Part shown: positions 33,287-41,901 of the stretch, in pieces | Position numbering within the stretch: position 1 is the stretch's first letter | How the letters are laid out: each line of letters begins with the position of its first letter | Source of the DNA: DAIRDK01 sp035403225 | Lineage (GTDB): Bacteria > Bacteroidota > Bacteroidia > Bacteroidales > FEN-979 | Assembly: GCA_035403225.1 (NCBI GenBank) | Contig: DAONET010000006.1 | Span: forward strand, 51,548 to 115,547 | Direction: 5' to 3' | Length of the DNA stretch: 64,000 bases | The notes under the pieces: generated by a model | Seen by the model: the letters and a program-made list of their open reading frames with translations, nothing else | The model's database searches: none | What the model was told of the DNA's origin: nothing | Position numbers and translations under genes: made by a program

Positions 33287-35017
33287 ATGGAATCCCTGAT
33301 CCTTGAACGTGCAAATAAGTGGCTTGATGAGCGTTTTGACCAGACAACGAGAGCGCAGGTCCGGGACATGATCGATCATCATCCTCAGGAGCTCACCGAC
33401 GCCTTTTACCGCAATCTTGAATTCGGGACCGGCGGATTAAGAGGACTCATGGGCGCCGGGACCAACCGCATGAATAAGTACACGGTCGGCATGGCCACAC
33501 AGGGGTTGGCCAACTACCTGAAAGCCATGTTCCCTTCGGCTCACCCGGCCAAGGTCGCCGTCGCGTACGATTCCCGGAACAACAGTTCCTTCTTTGCCCG
33601 TATCACGGCGGAAGTTTTTGCCGCTAACGGATTCATGGTCTATCTCTTCGAAGAACTCCGCCCTACTCCGGAACTCTCTTTCGCAATCCGCCACCTGAAA
33701 TGCCAGAGCGGTGTGATGATCACTGCCTCCCACAACCCGAAAGAATATAACGGGTACAAGGCATACTGGGATGACGGAGCGCAGATGATCGCGCCACATG
33801 ACAAAAACGTGATCACGGAGGTGAACAAGATCACTTCGATCGACCAGGTCTCCTGGGAGGGTAATGCAGAAAACATCATCCTGACAGGCCGGGAAATCGA
33901 CGACGCTTATACCGCGAAGATCCTCGCCTTATCGCTCTCACCCGAAGCCATCAGACACCAGAAAAATCTGAAGATCGTCTATACCTCATTACACGGCACC
34001 GGTCGTACACTTGTCCCGGAAGTCCTACGGAGATATGGGTTTGAAAACATCAGTCTGGTTGAAGAACAGATGATCGCTGACGGCAACTTCCCAACGGTGC
34101 ATTCTCCCAACCCGGAAGAGCACGAAGCCCTCAGCCTGGCCATCCGGAAAGCGGAAAGCACCGGAGCCGATCTGGTGATGGCTACCGATCCCGACGCCGA
34201 CCGTGTCGGGATTGCGGTTCGCGACCACCACCACAAAATGATTTTGCTCAACGGCAACCAGACCGCAGCGCTGCTCTTTTATTACATCCTGACCCGCTGG
34301 AAAGAGATGAAAAAGCTGGAAGGGAAAGAATATATCGTTAAAACAATCGTCACCTCGGAGCTCTTACGCGACATTGCCGTCTCCTTCGGGGTAGCGTATT
34401 TCGATGTGCTCACCGGCTTCAAATTCATTGCGGACATCATTCTCCGGAATGAAGGTAAAAAGACCTTCATCGTTGGCGGTGAAGAGAGTTATGGGTACCT
34501 CACCGGCGATTTTGTCCGCGACAAAGATGCCGTCAGCGCCTGCGCCATGATCGCCGAAACAGCTGCCTGGACAGCAGAACAGGGGAAAACACTGTTTGAC
34601 CTGCTGCTTGACATCTATCAGAAATATTCATTCTATAAAGAGAGCCTGCTGTCCATCACCCTGAAAGGAAAATCGGGCGCTGAGGAGATCAGTCAGATGA
34701 TGATCGGATACCGGGAGAATCCGCCGGAATCCATCAATCAATCACGCGTCAGGGAGATCATCGATTATCAGACCGGGATACGGAAAAATATCCTGACCGG
34801 AGCAGAACATACGGTGGATCTTCCGAAATCAAATGTCCTTCAGTTTTTGCTGGAAGACGGAAGCAAAATAAGTGTACGTCCTTCGGGGACAGAACCAAAG
34901 ATCAAATTCTATTTCGGGGTTTGTGAAAAAATGGCAGATCGTTCAGATTATGAACGTATTAATGAACTGCTTGACGAAAAACTGAGCGGGATCATCCGTT
35001 CCATGAAACTTAAATAG
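33287..35017 (+). CDS. phosphohexomutase (phosphoglucomutase/phosphomannomutase)
   Basis: A 576-residue enzyme of the alpha-D-phosphohexomutase family. The phosphoserine loop is MITASHNPKEYNG, the metal-binding loop is ATDPDADRVG, the sugar loop is VGGEESYGY, and the C-terminal phosphate loop is RPSGTEPKIKFY. Such enzymes interconvert hexose 6- and 1-phosphates; glucose 1-phosphate would feed UDP-glucose for the genes just upstream. The EESYGY form and length of about 575 fit PgcA-type phosphoglucomutases. A second mutase, glmM, is at 48731. Confidence 0.93.
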   Translation: MESLILERANKWLDERFDQTTRAQVRDMIDHHPQELTDAFYRNLEFGTGGLRGLMGAGTNRMNKYTVGMATQGLANYLKAMFPSAHPAKVAVAYDSRNNSSFFARITAEVFAANGFMVYLFEELRPTPELSFAIRHLKCQSGVMITASHNPKEYNGYKAYWDDGAQMIAPHDKNVITEVNKITSIDQVSWEGNAENIILTGREIDDAYTAKILALSLSPEAIRHQKNLKIVYTSLHGTGRTLVPEVLRRYGFENISLVEEQMIADGNFPTVHSPNPEEHEALSLAIRKAESTGADLVMATDPDADRVGIAVRDHHHKMILLNGNQTAALLFYYILTRWKEMKKLEGKEYIVKTIVTSELLRDIAVSFGVAYFDVLTGFKFIADIILRNEGKKTFIVGGEESYGYLTGDFVRDKDAVSACAMIAETAAWTAEQGKTLFDLLLDIYQKYSFYKESLLSITLKGKSGAEEISQMMIGYRENPPESINQSRVREIIDYQTGIRKNILTGAEHTVDLPKSNVLQFLLEDGSKISVRPSGTEPKIKFYFGVCEKMADRSDYERINELLDEKLSGIIRSMKLK

Positions 35018-35025
35018 ATGTCTTT

Positions 35026-36906
35026 GTGCAGGGTTTCCAGGTATATTATGCCCGGCTTTCACATGCGCTGTTCTTGTCAAGTTTAGGTTGGTTAGTTTTT
35101 CTTTGTCATCCTGTACAAGGACAATCCGGTGAAACAAACCACAGCGAATCGATGCTCCCCGGTCAGGAGAAAGGGGAGGTATACGATAGTATTTATCAGC
35201 GATCGCGGAGGCACAAGATCACCAAGCTTCTCTATCCCATCGCCTTTACCGATCCCAACAAGAATAAAACAGATCCTTTACAGACAAACGTTAGTGAAGC
35301 CCAATATCTTCCTTTTGAGGGGAAAGTGATCCGCCAAATTTCTATCACCTCCGTTAAGCCTTTCGGATCTTCGCTGTATGATACGGTCCAAAAGGATATT
35401 ACCGCCGTGGGAAAAGCCTTGAACAGCGCCCATATGAATACCCAGAAATACAGAATCCGGCAACACCTCCTGTTTAAGAAAGGGGACCGGGTCAACGCGC
35501 AGGTCCTGGCTGACAATGAGCGCCAGATCCGTGAGCTGGGATACATCGACAATGTCAGGTTCTTTATCACCGAATGTTCACCGGGCAGCGACTCTGTCGA
35601 CATCCTCATCATGACGAAAGATGTATGGTCCATCGGGTTGTATGTCCGTTCCATCACCACTTCCACCATCCGAATGAATGTCTATGATGCTAATTTTCTG
35701 GGACTGGGGGACAAGATCAACATCAAGATTTCGGCAGAAGGAGAACGAGCTCCTTTTTTCCGGTTTGACGGATGTGATTATACCTACGAGAATATCGAAG
35801 GAAGTTTTATCAACGGTCGCATCAGCCTTTCGCAAGACAATGACGGAAACGAGAATGCCGGGATCGGTTTTTCCCGGAATCTCTTTTCTATCACGACCCG
35901 TTGGGAGGGCGGAATCTTCTTTGATCAGTCGAAGAAGGTGGAAGATCTGAACGACAGCACGGTCATCAGCAGTCGCTTTCAGGAAGAACTGGCCTGGGGC
36001 GGACTCTCGTTCCCGCTGAAAGAGTTTCAGCGTCCCTCCCGGATCATTATCAGCCAATCCTTTTATAACCGTCATTTTCTGGATCGTCCGGTTGTCACGG
36101 CTCAATCAGACCCGTTTTATTTCAACACGAGGAACATCCTGACAGGCATTTCCTATTCCTGGAATAAAAGCTATATCACCCATTACCTATCACGTTTCGG
36201 TCAACCTGAAAACCTCCCGTTCGGCCGCCTGATACAGTTGAATATCGGACCTTCCATCACCGATTTCACCAACCGGATCTATTCCTGCCTGATACTCTCA
36301 GCGGGGGATTACATCCGGCGTACCGGATATCTTTCCGTAACGACGAATTTAGGCGGATACTTTCACAAGGAGAGCCTGGAAGATGGCGCTCTCATGGTCA
36401 CGGTCAATTATATTCCGAATCTGTATACCACCAAAAATAAAAAATATAAGTTCAGAACCTACCTGATCGGACAATATGCATTCAGCTTCAACCGGAGCTC
36501 CAACAATCTTGATCTCTATGATCTGAACACCCTGTTTAATGTCTCCGGACTTGAAAAAGACACGGCCCTGGAAGGGTTCCATTGTCTCGGGATCAAAGCG
36601 GGCACCGTTAACTTCACTCCCTGGGAATGGTATCATTTCCGTTTTGCCATCACCTCTTTTATCCAGGGAGGAGTGGTGGCGCAGCAAAGCGATCTCCTGA
36701 AAGGGACCTTTTACGGTGGCTTGGGGGTAGCATTGGCTATTAAAAATGACAACCTGATCTTTCCTCCCTTCAGGATATCGTTCACGGTGTATCCGGGATG
36801 TCAACCCAATGTCCCGCCATTCTGGGTGGATGTGAACTCCATTTCACAGATCACCCTCCCCGATTTCGTGCCCGATTACCCTACTGTTCAAACTCTGGGG
36901 AAATGA
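35026..36906 (+). CDS. outer-membrane protein with POTRA-like domain and BamA-type barrel
   Basis: A 626-residue exported protein. A hydrophobic segment (about 10-30) ends in VQGQ, then a POTRA-like region at about 95-185 (FEGKVIRQISIT, LFKKGDRVNAQVLADNERQI, LGYIDNVRFFI) is followed by a beta-rich half ending near residue 626. The pattern matches surface-antigen/BamA-family proteins in which one or two POTRA domains feed a 16-strand barrel. The frame opens at GTG 35026, eight bases after the mutase stop; no ATG start precedes the signal. Placement at the end of a sugar-nucleotide operon suggests an envelope role, but export of a polysaccharide is not shown by sequence. Confidence 0.78.
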   Translation: MQGFQVYYARLSHALFLSSLGWLVFLCHPVQGQSGETNHSESMLPGQEKGEVYDSIYQRSRRHKITKLLYPIAFTDPNKNKTDPLQTNVSEAQYLPFEGKVIRQISITSVKPFGSSLYDTVQKDITAVGKALNSAHMNTQKYRIRQHLLFKKGDRVNAQVLADNERQIRELGYIDNVRFFITECSPGSDSVDILIMTKDVWSIGLYVRSITTSTIRMNVYDANFLGLGDKINIKISAEGERAPFFRFDGCDYTYENIEGSFINGRISLSQDNDGNENAGIGFSRNLFSITTRWEGGIFFDQSKKVEDLNDSTVISSRFQEELAWGGLSFPLKEFQRPSRIIISQSFYNRHFLDRPVVTAQSDPFYFNTRNILTGISYSWNKSYITHYLSRFGQPENLPFGRLIQLNIGPSITDFTNRIYSCLILSAGDYIRRTGYLSVTTNLGGYFHKESLEDGALMVTVNYIPNLYTTKNKKYKFRTYLIGQYAFSFNRSSNNLDLYDLNTLFNVSGLEKDTALEGFHCLGIKAGTVNFTPWEWYHFRFAITSFIQGGVVAQQSDLLKGTFYGGLGVALAIKNDNLIFPPFRISFTVYPGCQPNVPPFWVDVNSISQITLPDFVPDYPTVQTLGK

Positions 36907-36927
36907 TTATTTTTACAGCCTAATTGA

Positions 36928-37491
36928 ATGCTGATGTCCGAAAACGAAAATAACATGAACCCCGTTGCCTCCAGAACAGTGCTGGAGTTGCTCACCGTAG
37001 CCAATGATTTTTGCAGTTTCCTTGATAAAGCGGAAGATTTCCCCAGAACGGGTGTATTGACGTATCTGCAACGGGTGTTGCCCCTGATCTACCTGAAAGC
37101 ATCCCTGCTTCCCGATGTGAAAGTCGAAGATGAAGATGCGATTGAACATTACGTCACCGAGGCGGAATGGGAAGATCTGTTCAACATGCTGCACGCCAAA
37201 TTTGGAGACGACGACGAGTATTATTATATCGACCATCATGAGCGATCGAACAACGATCCTGTCAAGATGACCATTTCCGAAAGCATCACAGACCTTTATC
37301 AGGATCTGAAAGATTTCATCCTCCTTTATCAAAAGCCACTGACACCTTTCAAGCAAAATGCCATTATGGAATGCAAGCGGTTATTCGCAACCCGTTTTGG
37401 ATACGGCATCGTGAACGTACATTCCGCCATTCACTACCTGCTTTTCAAAGAAGACCCCGATCAATCCTTCAATCAATTATTTGAAGAATGA
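36928..37491 (+). CDS. DUF5063 family protein
   Basis: A 187-residue acidic, all-helical cytosolic protein of DUF5063, a family I recognise from Bacteroidota. Visible features are LTYLQRVLPLIYLKASLLP and a strongly acidic loop (DDDEYYYIDHH) before the central helices. No catalytic motif is evident. It follows the POTRA/barrel gene by 21 bases and is convergent with the TPR lipoprotein gene. From memory, relatives often lie beside a 3'-5' exonuclease gene; none is adjacent here. The second in-frame ATG (36934) is an equally good start. Confidence 0.8.
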   Translation: MLMSENENNMNPVASRTVLELLTVANDFCSFLDKAEDFPRTGVLTYLQRVLPLIYLKASLLPDVKVEDEDAIEHYVTEAEWEDLFNMLHAKFGDDDEYYYIDHHERSNNDPVKMTISESITDLYQDLKDFILLYQKPLTPFKQNAIMECKRLFATRFGYGIVNVHSAIHYLLFKEDPDQSFNQLFEE

Positions 37492-37519
37492 CCGGGGTAT
37501 CCATCCTTTTCTACAGACG

Positions 37520-38551
37520 TTACTTACGACGTTTGGCATCCAGTCGGTTCAGCCCATCCACCGCTTTCGAGTAGTTGACGTGGATTTTCAGAGACTGCTT
37601 GTAATCTGAAGTCGCCTGTTGGGTGTTACCCAGCATTTCGTAAGCGTAACCCCTGTTATACCAAGCTTCGTAGTATTCCGGATCAGCTTTGATCGCTTTG
37701 GTGAAAAAGTCGGTCGACTTGCTGAACTCATTCAGGTAAACCAGGTAGATATAACCGATGTTAAACGGGGCATTCCGGAACAGGGAATCGGTTTTCATGA
37801 TCTCGGTATACTGCGAGATGGCCTTTTCATACTGCCCGTTTTCCTGGTAGTACATCCCCAGTTTGTACCTCGTCTCTTTGCTGGTTGGTTGGATGTTCAC
37901 GGCGTTGAGGTAATACGACGGCGTCATGGGATCATTACGCAGCGAAAAGAGGTCACCCAGGGTTACATAAGCCTCGAAATACTTTTGATCCTGATCGACC
38001 GCTGCCATCAGGTCGTTGACGGCCTTGCTGGTATCCCCTGTTTCAAGAAGCGCCACTGCGCGGGTGAAATAGGCCTGCGGGTTGCTTTTTTTCAGCGTCA
38101 GCGCCTGCTTGATATATTCGAACGTCTTCTGATACTCTTTGTTGACCAGGTTCAACCGTGCCAGCTTGATCAGCACATCGTTGTTCTGGGCATCGATGAG
38201 ATAAGCCTTGTTCAGGGCATCGCCGCATGATTCGGGTTGTCCGGTATTCAGGTAGACATCGGAAAGGAGCACGTAATAATCCGCATTGTTGCCGTCGAGC
38301 GAGATGGCTTTCCGGATGTCCGTCATCGCCAGGTCGTACGAATGAGCGTTCATGTAAAACGTTGCCCGGGAGAAGTATAATCCCGGATCATTCGGTTTAT
38401 CGGCGATCTTTTCGGTCAATTCGGTCAGTACGGCCTGCAGGCTGTCGGCAGGAGACATATTTTCCTTCTTTTTCCCGCTGCCACAGGAGGCCATGGAGAG
38501 CAGGAAAGCGGCCAACGCCGTGAATAAAAAGAGATGTTTAATTCTTTGCAT
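37520..38551 (-). CDS. tetratricopeptide-repeat lipoprotein
   Basis: A 343-residue lipoprotein (lipobox MASC) made of about eight TPR units in tandem from residue 40 to the end, such as AYFTRAVALLETGDTSKAVNDL and AWYNRGYAYEMLGNTQQATSDY in shortened form. TPRs form a protein-binding solenoid, so it is probably a scaffold in the outer membrane or periplasm. I chose the ATG at 38551, which starts the signal peptide; it lies inside the last codons of recA, a 14-base overlap. The gene is therefore likely to be transcribed with recA. Confidence 0.88.
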   Translation of the reverse strand: MQRIKHLFLFTALAAFLLSMASCGSGKKKENMSPADSLQAVLTELTEKIADKPNDPGLYFSRATFYMNAHSYDLAMTDIRKAISLDGNNADYYVLLSDVYLNTGQPESCGDALNKAYLIDAQNNDVLIKLARLNLVNKEYQKTFEYIKQALTLKKSNPQAYFTRAVALLETGDTSKAVNDLMAAVDQDQKYFEAYVTLGDLFSLRNDPMTPSYYLNAVNIQPTSKETRYKLGMYYQENGQYEKAISQYTEIMKTDSLFRNAPFNIGYIYLVYLNEFSKSTDFFTKAIKADPEYYEAWYNRGYAYEMLGNTQQATSDYKQSLKIHVNYSKAVDGLNRLDAKRRK

Positions 38552-39551
38552 TTTGCATTGCTTCTTTGATCTTTTGTTCCAGTTCATCGGCCAGTTCCGG
38601 GTTATCGGAAAGAAGTTTCTTCACCGAATCCCTGCCCTGAGCGAGCTTTGTTTCTCCATAGCTGAACCATGAACCGCTTTTCTTGATAATATTGAGTTCA
38701 ACGCCCAAGTCGATGATCTCGTAGTTACGGGAAATTCCTTCCCCGTATATGATATCGAATTCAGCTTTTCTGAACGGGGGCGCCACCTTATTCTTCACAA
38801 CTTTTACTTTCACCCTGTTTCCGATGGCATCTTCCCCATCCTTGAGCTGGTTCATCTTCCGGATATCGATCCTGACCGAAGCATAGAATTTCAGGGCATT
38901 GCCGCCGGTGGTGGTTTCGGGGTTCCCGAACATCACTCCGATTTTTTCGCGCAGCTGGTTAATAAAAATGCAGCAGGTAGATGTCTTTGAGATGGTGGAA
39001 GTGAGTTTCCGGAGAGCTTGTGACATCAGGCGTGCCTGGAGTCCCATCTTGGAGTCGCCCATTTCGCCTTCGATCTCGCTTTTGGGGGTGAGGGCAGCGA
39101 CAGAGTCGATGACGATGATGTCGATGGCTCCGGACCGGATAAGGTTTTCGGTGATCTCAAGAGCCTGTTCCCCGTTATCGGGTTGTGATACCAGCAGGTT
39201 TTCCACATCCACTCCTAGCTTTTGAGCATAGAACCGGTCGAAGGCATGTTCGGCGTCGATAAAGGCAGCGATGCCGCCGTTTTTTTGTGACTCGGCGATA
39301 GCATGGAGCGCCAGGGTAGTCTTACCGGATGATTCGGGACCGTAGATCTCAATCACTCTTCCCTTGGGAAAGCCTCCGATGCCCAGCGCAGCATCCAGCC
39401 CGATGGAACCCGTGGAAATTACATCCACATTCTCAACGGCACTGTCACCCAGTTTCATGATGGTACCGCGACCATATGTCTTCTCTAATTTGTCGAGGGT
39501 CAACTGCAATGCCTTCAGTTTTTCCTTGTTCACTTCTTCATCTTTGCTCAT
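38538..39551 (-). CDS. recA: recombinase RecA
   Basis: A 337-residue RecA, the ATP-dependent strand-exchange protein of homologous recombination and, in many bacteria, the co-protease of the SOS response. Walker A is GPESSGKTT, the L1/L2 loops include INQLREKIGVMFGNPETTTGG, and the N-terminal polymerisation helix is intact. The acidic C-terminal tail of E. coli RecA is short here (the protein ends KIKEAMQNAKN). I saw no E. coli-like LexA box upstream. Its end overlaps the start of the TPR lipoprotein gene. Confidence 0.98.
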   Translation of the reverse strand: MSKDEEVNKEKLKALQLTLDKLEKTYGRGTIMKLGDSAVENVDVISTGSIGLDAALGIGGFPKGRVIEIYGPESSGKTTLALHAIAESQKNGGIAAFIDAEHAFDRFYAQKLGVDVENLLVSQPDNGEQALEITENLIRSGAIDIIVIDSVAALTPKSEIEGEMGDSKMGLQARLMSQALRKLTSTISKTSTCCIFINQLREKIGVMFGNPETTTGGNALKFYASVRIDIRKMNQLKDGEDAIGNRVKVKVVKNKVAPPFRKAEFDIIYGEGISRNYEIIDLGVELNIIKKSGSWFSYGETKLAQGRDSVKKLLSDNPELADELEQKIKEAMQNAKN

Positions 39552-39664
39552 AATTCAGTTTTTAATGGTTAAATCTTATCCTTCGGGATCAGGATTGACT
39601 CATCCTTTTCATCCGGTTTTCAGGATCGCTGTTGCTTAATCCGGAATAAGGGCAAAAGGTAATG

Positions 39665-39695
39665 CAAATTTCCGATAAATTTTTACAGGTGCAAA
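39665..39695 (-). promoter_or_regulatory. probable recA promoter
   Basis: On the complement strand TTTG (39695-39692) is 19 bases from GAAATTTG (39672-39665), which matches TAnnTTTG at seven... of the fixed positions only the leading T differs (GA for TA). The leader to the ATG at 39551 would be about 110 bases, which is long, so another start point is possible. Confidence 0.4.
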
Positions 39696-39704
39696 TCCTT
39701 CTCT

Positions 39705-40349
39705 CTATTTCTCTGCATTCTTCGAATAATACCTGCAAAACCGGCTGATGCCGCATTCCATGCATTTGGGCTTCCGGGCCATGCATACATATCTTCCATG
39801 AAGAATCAGCCAGTGATGGGCAATCGGGATCAGCTCACCGGGAATATGCCTTACCAGCTGCATCTCTGTCTGCCTGGGGTTTTTCGCCCCTGTTGTCAGC
39901 CCGATCCGGTCTGACACACGGTGAACATGCGTATCCACTGCCAACGCCGGTTTTTTGAAGAGCACCGATGCCAGGACGTGAGCGGTCTTCCGCCCTACTC
40001 CCGGCAGTTGCTGCATCTTTTCCGGGTCATCGGGCATCACCCCGCCGAAATCCGATACCAGCTTCTGCGCCATTCCCGACAGGTTACGGGCTTTGTTGTT
40101 TGGATAACTGCAGCTCTTGATTAACTCGTAAATCTCCTCCGTGGTGGCCCCCGCCAGATCCTGCGGCGTCGGAAAACGGTCGAAAAAAGCAGGGGTAATC
40201 ATATTCACCCGCTTATCGGTACACTGGGCCGACAGGATCGTGGCTACCGCCAACTGATAAGCATCCGTATAATGCAACTCCGTTTCTGCCACCGGCATCT
40301 GCTCCGAAAACCAGGCAATCACTCCGTCAAAACGCTCTTTGGTCCGCAT
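39705..40349 (-). CDS. nth: endonuclease III
   Basis: A 214-residue DNA glycosylase/AP lyase for oxidised pyrimidines. The helix-hairpin-helix with catalytic Lys is LPGVGRKTAHV, the catalytic Asp is in AVDTHVHR, and the C-terminal iron-sulfur motif is C-x6-C-x2-C-x5-C (CMARKPKCMECGISRFC), complete. I take the ATG at 40349, which gives the normal N-terminus; the frame extends 18 codons upstream without homology. It lies upstream of recA in the same direction, 153 bases away, with a separate promoter likely. Confidence 0.97.
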   Translation of the reverse strand: MRTKERFDGVIAWFSEQMPVAETELHYTDAYQLAVATILSAQCTDKRVNMITPAFFDRFPTPQDLAGATTEEIYELIKSCSYPNNKARNLSGMAQKLVSDFGGVMPDDPEKMQQLPGVGRKTAHVLASVLFKKPALAVDTHVHRVSDRIGLTTGAKNPRQTEMQLVRHIPGELIPIAHHWLILHGRYVCMARKPKCMECGISRFCRYYSKNAEK

Positions 40350-40489
40350 GCATGAATTTTGGGTAAAAATACGACTTTCCTCCCACCTGATTTTCTCCTT
40401 CATCTACCTAAAAATTAGACAATCGTCCAGAATTTATACAACAAAATCAGGTTCAATATATATTTAATGATTGATTATCAAATACATAT

Positions 40490-40768
40490 ATGTCTGGCAT
40501 ACTTTTTGTTAGAAAGTTTTTCCAGGCAGTGCATCAGGATAAAATGTCGTACGGAAATAATGGAAAACTGAGTTCCAGGGAGGTCGCGATCCTCCGTTTG
40601 GTGGTTCAGGCGAAATGCCGGAAGCACATTGCGGACGAGCTGAAACTTTCCATTCATACGGTCGACACCCATCTTCGGCATATTCATCTTAAGACCAACA
40701 CCCATTCCCTTTCCGAACTGGTACTTTGGGCATTGAATGTGAACCAGGAATTCACTGCTGTCAACTGA
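40490..40768 (+). CDS. stand-alone LuxR-type helix-turn-helix protein
   Basis: A 92-residue protein that is almost only a GerE/LuxR-type DNA-binding domain (LSSREVAILRLVVQAKCRKH, LKLSIHTVDTHLRHIHLKTN at about 28-72). There is no receiver or ligand-binding domain. An internal ATG at 40544 would leave just the HTH. Such short proteins act as transcription regulators alone or with partners. It lies 22 bases before a secreted metallo-beta-lactamase-fold gene, so it may regulate or simply share a transcript with that gene. The target is unknown. Confidence 0.8.
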   Translation: MSGILFVRKFFQAVHQDKMSYGNNGKLSSREVAILRLVVQAKCRKHIADELKLSIHTVDTHLRHIHLKTNTHSLSELVLWALNVNQEFTAVN

Positions 40769-40790
40769 AAGACCGTCTCACGGAATAAGC

Positions 40791-41897
40791 ATGAAAACAA
40801 ACCTTCTCTTTTATTTCTTCCTGGTATTATCCCTTTCTGTTTTCGGTCAGGCTAATGGCAAGTTCCAGATGCATTTTATGGATGTAGGCCAGGGGGATGC
40901 AGCCCTGTTGATATCACCGGGGGGAGAGACGGTCCTTTTTGACGAAGGTGTTGACAAATACTGTGATATGCCCACGGCCTACCTGGAATCGGTCGGGGTC
41001 ACCTCCATCGACTACCTGGTCACCAGCCATTACCACGACGATCACATCGGTTGTACGAAGCAGATACTGGATGAATTTCCGTTGAACAAAACCGCCTATG
41101 ACCGGGGAGGAACGTATCCTTCCACGGTGTTTGACCGTTATGTGGAAGCCGTAGGGGCCAAAAGAAAGACCGCCGTGGTCAACGATCGCATCATCCTCGA
41201 TCAGGGGACCTCGCACGAGGTTACCATTACCTTTATGGCCATGAACGGCGCCGGCATCCGCACCGATAACGAGAATGACCTCAGCCTCGTGGCCCTGGTC
41301 AGCTTCGGACCGCTGGATATCATGATGGGGGGCGACCTCAGTGGCTATTCCTCCGGAGATTACCGGGATATCGAGAGTAAAGCAGCTCAGAAGGTTTCGC
41401 AGGTAGAGGTATACAAGGTCCATCATCATTGCAGTCAATACAGCTCAAACACCACCTGGCTGAACACGATAAAGCCCCGCATCGGCATCATCTCAGCCTC
41501 GGGGGAATATGGGCGCCATCATGGCCACCCCACGGCTGAGTGTCTGGAACGATTACATCAGGAAGGAGTAAAAACGTATTGGACCGAAACGGGGGAAGGC
41601 GCACAGCCGGATCCGCAATGGGATGTGGTAAGCGGCGATATCATCATCCAGGCCGATCCCGGAAGCTTGTCCTTCACGGTAAGACATAATCAGACCCGGG
41701 TGGATCGATACAGTGTGTGGGGAACAGACGATCAGGAGCCTGCTTCCTCCCGGGCCAAATATGGATGGAGCACCAATTCCGAGATGTATCACTATATCGA
41801 CTGTTCCTGGATCAAACGTATCAACAGCGAAAACCTCCAAACCGGCGACAATCCTCCCGACGGGAAATATCTACATAAAGGATGTCCTAAAAACTGA
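40791..41897 (+). CDS. secreted metallo-beta-lactamase-fold hydrolase (ComEC/Rec2-type domain)
   Basis: A 368-residue protein with a signal peptide (LVLSLSVFGQ) and an MBL fold similar to the hydrolase part of ComEC: HFMDVGQGDAALL at the start, the metal motif TSHYHDDHIG (HxHxDH), MMGGDLSGY and KVHHHCSQYSS. No ComEC membrane helices are present, so it is a free exported hydrolase. ComEC-like domains are linked to nuclease activity, and this one may act on DNA or other phosphoesters outside the cytoplasm. The C-terminal 90 residues (from about 285) are not part of the core fold. The next gene starts four bases after its stop. Confidence 0.85.
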   Translation: MKTNLLFYFFLVLSLSVFGQANGKFQMHFMDVGQGDAALLISPGGETVLFDEGVDKYCDMPTAYLESVGVTSIDYLVTSHYHDDHIGCTKQILDEFPLNKTAYDRGGTYPSTVFDRYVEAVGAKRKTAVVNDRIILDQGTSHEVTITFMAMNGAGIRTDNENDLSLVALVSFGPLDIMMGGDLSGYSSGDYRDIESKAAQKVSQVEVYKVHHHCSQYSSNTTWLNTIKPRIGIISASGEYGRHHGHPTAECLERLHQEGVKTYWTETGEGAQPDPQWDVVSGDIIIQADPGSLSFTVRHNQTRVDRYSVWGTDDQEPASSRAKYGWSTNSEMYHYIDCSWIKRINSENLQTGDNPPDGKYLHKGCPKN

Positions 41898-41901
41898 TCC
41901 C

